From Streptomyces triculaminicus (lineage in GTDB: Bacteria; Actinomycetota; Actinomycetes; Streptomycetales; Streptomycetaceae): 64,000 nucleotides of DNA. The notes under the pieces were generated by a model. The model was not told the origin of the DNA. It saw nothing but the letters and a program-made list of their open reading frames with translations, and ran no database searches. The DNA lies in assembly GCF_017349075.1 (NCBI RefSeq), contig NZ_JAFMOF010000005.1:434001-498000 (forward strand), written 5' to 3'. A program made the position numbers and the translations under genes. Below are positions 60,728-64,000 of the stretch, piece by piece. Position 1 is the first letter of the stretch. Each line of letters opens with the position of its first letter.

Positions 60728-60908
60728 GGCATCCTCCGGGGCCCGCTTCGTTGCTGGTGACTCGCGAGTAACCTTTGAGCAGAGATCAGACTAGAGCCGA
60801 AGAGCCTTTTGCGTAAGTGCCCCGTGAACGGTTGTGCGCCCTGCGCCCCACCACGCCGGAAACATCCTTTCCAGCAGGCGCGAAGCCGGATACGAAACCG
60901 GATACGAA

Positions 60909-60940
60909 AAGTGCCCGCCCCCTCCCGGGGACGGGCACTT
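60909..60940 (-). terminator. rho-independent terminator of lepA
   Basis: Arms AAGTGCCCG (60909-60917) and CGGGCACTT (60932-60940), extended by a further four C-G pairs after one mismatch. On the minus strand the stem is followed by TTTTCG. It lies about 44 bases after the lepA stop. Two direct copies of GGATACGAAA lie immediately beyond. Confidence 0.8.
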
Positions 60941-60983
60941 CCTCGTCAACCGCTTCGTCATTCGCGGCTCACGCGGGCGAGGG

Positions 60984-62852
60984 CTACTTCTTGCTCTTCT
61001 CGCCGCTCTCGTCGCTGGACAGCACCGCGATGAAGGCCTCCTGCGGCACCTCCACGCTGCCGACCATCTTCATCCGCTTCTTGCCTTCCTTCTGCTTCTC
61101 CAGCAGCTTCCGCTTACGGGAGATGTCACCGCCGTAGCACTTGGCGAGGACGTCCTTGCGGATGGCGCGGACCGTCTCACGGGCGATGACCCGGGAGCCG
61201 ATGGCGGCCTGGATCGGCACCTCGAAGTTCTGCCGGGGGATGAGCTCGCGCAGCTTGGCGACCAGCCGCACGCCGTAGGCGTACGCCTTGTCCTTGTGCG
61301 TGATCGCGGAGAAGGCGTCGACCTTGTCGCCGTGCAGCAGGATGTCGACCTTGACCAGGTCGGCGGTCTGCTCGCCGGTGGGCTCGTAGTCGAGGGAGGC
61401 GTAGCCGCGGGTCTTGGACTTCAGCTGGTCGAAGAAGTCGAAGACGATCTCCGCGAGGGGAAGGGTGTAGCGCAGCTCGACCCGGTCCTCGGAGAGGTAG
61501 TCCATGCCCATCATGGTGCCGCGGCGGGACTGGCAGAGCTCCATGATCGCGCCGACGAACTCGGTGGGCGCGAGGACGGTCGCCTTGACGACCGGCTCGT
61601 GCACCTCGGCGATCTTGCCCTCGGGGAACTCGCTCGGGTTGGTGACGACGAACTCGGCGCCGTCCTCCATCCGCACGTTGTAGACCACGTTGGGCGCGGT
61701 GGCGATGAGGTCCAGGCCGAACTCGCGCTCGAGCCGCTCGCGGACCACGTCGAGGTGGAGGAGGCCGAGGAAGCCGACGCGGAAGCCGAAGCCGAGGGCG
61801 GCCGAGGTCTCCGGCTCGTAGACCAGGGCGGCGTCGTTGAGCTGGAGCTTGTCGAGGGCCTCGCGCAGCTCCGGGTAGTCCGAGCCGTCCAGCGGGTACA
61901 GGCCCGAGAAGACCATGGGCTTCGGGTCCTTGTAGCCGCCCAGGGCCTCGGTGGCGCCGTTCTGCTGGGAGGTGATCGTGTCACCGACCTTGGACTGACG
62001 GACGTCCTTCACACCGGTGATGATGTAGCCCACCTCGCCGACGCCGAGGCCGTCGGCCGGGGTCATCTCGGGCGAGTTGGTGCCGATCTCCAGCAGCTCG
62101 TGGGTGGCGCCGGTCGACATCATCTTGATGCGCTCACGCTTCTTGAGCTCACCGTCGATGACTCGGACGTAGGTGACCACGCCGCGGTAGGAGTCGTAGA
62201 CGGAGTCGAAGATCATCGCGCGGGCCGGGGCGTCCTTGACGCCGACGGGCGCCGGGACCTCGCGGATGACCTTGTCCAGCAGCGCCTCGACGCCCATGCC
62301 GGTCTTCGCGGAGACCCGCAGGACGTCCTCGGGCTCGCAGCCGACGAGGTTGGCCAGCTCGGCGGCGAACTTCTCGGGCTGGGCGGCCGGCAGGTCGATC
62401 TTGTTGAGGACCGGGATGATCGTGAGGTCGTTCTCCATCGCCAGGTAGAGGTTGGCGAGGGTCTGGGCCTCGATGCCCTGGGCGGCGTCCACGAGGAGGA
62501 TGCAGCCCTCGCACGCGGCGAGGGAACGCGAGACCTCGTAGGTGAAGTCCACGTGGCCCGGCGTGTCGATCATGTTGAGGATGTGGGTCGTGCCCTCGGC
62601 CTCGCCCTCGGTGGGCGCCCAGGGCAGACGGACCGCCTGGGACTTGATCGTGATGCCGCGCTCGCGCTCGATGTCCATCCGGTCGAGGTACTGCGCGCGC
62701 ATCTGTCGCTGGTCGACCACGCCGGTCAGCTGGAGCATCCGGTCGGCGAGCGTCGACTTGCCATGGTCGATGTGCGCGATGATGCAGAAGTTACGGATCA
62801 GAGCCGGGTCGGTACGGCTCGGCTCCGGCACGTTGGTAGGGGTCGCGGGCAC
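60984..62852 (-). CDS. lepA: elongation factor 4 (LepA)
   Basis: A 622-residue translational GTPase that back-translocates or remodels ribosomes. G motifs: IAHIDHGKSTLADR (G1), RGITIKS (G2), DTPGHVDF (G3), NKIDLP (G4). The LepA-specific C-terminal domain has YGGDISRKRKLLEKQKEGKK near its end. The start is GTG at 62852 (PATPTNVPEPSRTDPALIRN), where the family begins; the frame is open further upstream. It is divergent from rpsT by about 210 bases, the usual actinobacterial arrangement. Confidence 0.97.
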   Translation of the reverse strand: MPATPTNVPEPSRTDPALIRNFCIIAHIDHGKSTLADRMLQLTGVVDQRQMRAQYLDRMDIERERGITIKSQAVRLPWAPTEGEAEGTTHILNMIDTPGHVDFTYEVSRSLAACEGCILLVDAAQGIEAQTLANLYLAMENDLTIIPVLNKIDLPAAQPEKFAAELANLVGCEPEDVLRVSAKTGMGVEALLDKVIREVPAPVGVKDAPARAMIFDSVYDSYRGVVTYVRVIDGELKKRERIKMMSTGATHELLEIGTNSPEMTPADGLGVGEVGYIITGVKDVRQSKVGDTITSQQNGATEALGGYKDPKPMVFSGLYPLDGSDYPELREALDKLQLNDAALVYEPETSAALGFGFRVGFLGLLHLDVVRERLEREFGLDLIATAPNVVYNVRMEDGAEFVVTNPSEFPEGKIAEVHEPVVKATVLAPTEFVGAIMELCQSRRGTMMGMDYLSEDRVELRYTLPLAEIVFDFFDQLKSKTRGYASLDYEPTGEQTADLVKVDILLHGDKVDAFSAITHKDKAYAYGVRLVAKLRELIPRQNFEVPIQAAIGSRVIARETVRAIRKDVLAKCYGGDISRKRKLLEKQKEGKKRMKMVGSVEVPQEAFIAVLSSDESGEKSKK

Positions 62853-63061
62853 GCAGGATCCATTCGGTGACTTCGGCGTTTGAACGCTGGTCTCGGCGGG
62901 AGTCGGGTATACGACTCCCCCATGGTCCCATGACCGGCGGCCACGGTCCGGTTTGGGAGGCCGGAGGGCGTACTGGTAGCCTGGTCCACTGTGCCTGTCG
63001 TGCCTCTCACACGCATACGGCACACACATCGAAATCCAACGAACCTGAAAAGGCTCTTTTC

Positions 63062-63328
63062 GTGGCGAACATCAAGTCCCAGATGAAGCGGATCAAGACC
63101 AACGAGAAGGCGCGCCTGCGTAACAAGGCCGTCAAGTCCTCGGTCAAGACCGCCGTCCGTGCGGCCCGCGAGGCCATCGTCGCCGGTGACGCCGTCAAGG
63201 CCACCGCCGCCGTCGCCTTCGCCGGCAAGAAGCTCGACAAGGCCGCCAGCAAGGGTGTCCTGCACAAGAACGCTGCCGCCAACAAGAAGTCGGCGCTGGC
63301 CAAGCAGGTTGCCGCCCTCCAGGGCTGA
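63062..63328 (+). CDS. rpsT: 30S ribosomal protein S20
   Basis: An 88-residue basic protein: MANIKSQMKRIKTNEKARLR, then NKAVKSSVKTAVRAAREAIV and VLHKNAAANKKSALAKQVAA. Complete S20, binding the 5' domain of 16S rRNA. GTG start. The divergent lepA gene and a strong downstream terminator complete a monocistronic unit. Confidence 0.98.
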   Translation: MANIKSQMKRIKTNEKARLRNKAVKSSVKTAVRAAREAIVAGDAVKATAAVAFAGKKLDKAASKGVLHKNAAANKKSALAKQVAALQG

Positions 63329-63470
63329 AGCCTTTCCGGGGCGTGAGCCCCGGCCCCCCGCCGGAACGGACTGAAGCGGCCCCTCTACCGCTCCGTTCCC
63401 GGCACCCCGCCGCGCCTGGTCGTTCGCCACGCGGGTGCGGTGTGAGCCCTTGGGCTCGTCTGAACGATTA

Positions 63471-63515
63471 CGAAGGCCCCGGCCGCCCTTTCCCCAAGGG
63501 CGGCCGGGGCCTTCG
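63471..63515. terminator. strong bidirectional terminator between rpsT and holA
   Basis: A perfect 20-bp stem (63471-63490 with 63496-63515) with a five-base loop, followed on the plus strand by GGGCTTTTAC. It lies between the convergent rpsT and holA genes and can end both. Confidence 0.92.
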
Positions 63516-63612
63516 GGCTTTTACGGGCAGGGGGGCGGGGCTGAGGACCCGAAGGCCGACTCAGCCCCCAAGATCGACGCGGTCCCGGCGCAGCCCCAGG
63601 CGCGGCCTCGGG

Positions 63613-64000
63613 TCAGGCGCGGCTACGAGCCGCTCGGGCCACCGCGACCACGGCCTTCTCCAGGGCGTACTCCGGATCGTCCCCGCCGCCCTTGACGCCC
63701 GCGTCCGCCTCGGCGACCGCCGTGAGCGCCGCGGCCACGCCGTCCGCGGTCCATCCCCGCATCTGCTGCCGCACCCGGTCGATCTTCCAGGGCGGCATGC
63801 CGAGCTCACGGGCCAGATCGCCGGGGCGGGCGCCGCGCGGGGCGGAGGCCAGCTTGCCGATGGAGCGGACTCCCTGGGCCAGGGCGCTGGTGATGAGCAC
63901 GGGCGCGACGCCGGTGGACATGGCCCAGCGCAGGGCCTCCAGGGCCTCGGCCGCCCGGCCCTCCACCGCACGGTCGGCGACGGTGAAGCTCGACGCCTCG
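63613..64000 (-). CDS. holA: DNA polymerase III subunit delta, C-terminal part (cut by window edge)
   Basis: The last 129 codons of HolA. The visible part, VEGRAAEALEALRWAMSTGV, APVLITSALAQGVRSIGKLA, RELGMPPWKIDRVRQQMRGW and YALEKAVVAVARA, is the helical clamp-loader collar domain of delta, which opens the sliding clamp. The N-terminal AAA+ modules lie outside the window. Adjacent to rpsT and lepA, as in other actinobacteria. Confidence 0.93.
   Translation of the reverse strand, partial: EASSFTVADRAVEGRAAEALEALRWAMSTGVAPVLITSALAQGVRSIGKLASAPRGARPGDLARELGMPPWKIDRVRQQMRGWTADGVAAALTAVAEADAGVKGGGDDPEYALEKAVVAVARAARSRA

Overview
The window is a 64-kb piece of a high-GC actinomycete chromosome, almost certainly Streptomyces or a close relative. 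The evidence is codons ending almost always in G or C, frequent GTG and TTG starts, stop/start overlaps of the ATGA or GTGA type, a mycothiol-dependent formaldehyde dehydrogenase, WhiJ-type XRE/DUF397 pairs, and the actinobacterial housekeeping block hrcA-dnaJ-rsmE ... phoH-ybeY-corC ... era ... recO. Both ends cut genes (recO at the left, holA at the right). I see no rRNA, tRNA, CRISPR array, integrase or insertion sequence.

Layout. 0-9 kb (mostly minus): recO start, a VTC/DUF4956 pair, a zinc-ribbon TerB-like protein, leuA with a leucine-rich leader peptide, a protealysin-type M4 protease with its emfourin-like inhibitor (plus strand), era, a membrane protein and a degenerate cytidine-deaminase-like protein. 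8-17 kb: an XRE regulator divergent from an MFS exporter, a GH4 glycosidase divergent from a PfkB sugar kinase, then phoH-ybeY-corC on the plus strand, opposite to the other members of the same conserved block. 16.6-24 kb: CYTH protein, first WhiJ/DUF397 locus, mscR, a secreted HAD phosphatase, an HTH-membrane protein, rnz-HIT, a lipoprotein. 24.3-30.2 kb: a four-gene envelope operon (GT2 synthase, GT39, GtrA-like, radical-copper oxidase). 30-42.6 kb: accessory region with DUF1266, a second WhiJ-type locus that repeats a small Cys-containing module of the first, GAF membrane protein, GNAT/HxlR, a broken metallo-beta-lactamase gene, TetR/NAD(P)-binding pair, MarR/lactonase-like pair, and two frameshifted membrane-protein genes. 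42.7-46.6 kb: an RHS polymorphic toxin with its immunity gene. 46.9-48.6 kb: tandem LuxR-family paralogues. 48.7-64 kb: rsmE, nitronate monooxygenase, dnaJ-hrcA preceded by a CIRCE operator, MBL hydrolase, DUF3097, Uma2-like protein, hemW, a frameshifted SpoIIE/ATPase phosphatase, an acyl-CoA ligase, lepA, rpsT and holA.

How they fit together. Translation and RNA quality control dominate the conserved blocks (era, ybeY, rsmE, rnz, lepA, rpsT), with heat-shock control by HrcA/CIRCE and leucine-responsive control of leuA inferred from the leader peptide. The accessory parts carry interbacterial or developmental functions: the RHS toxin/immunity pair, two WhiJ-type regulator sets and the copper-oxidase polysaccharide operon. 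Several divergent regulator/target pairs have clear inverted repeats between them. Three genes carry single-base frameshifts in C/G runs, so either the genes are decaying or the sequence has homopolymer errors.
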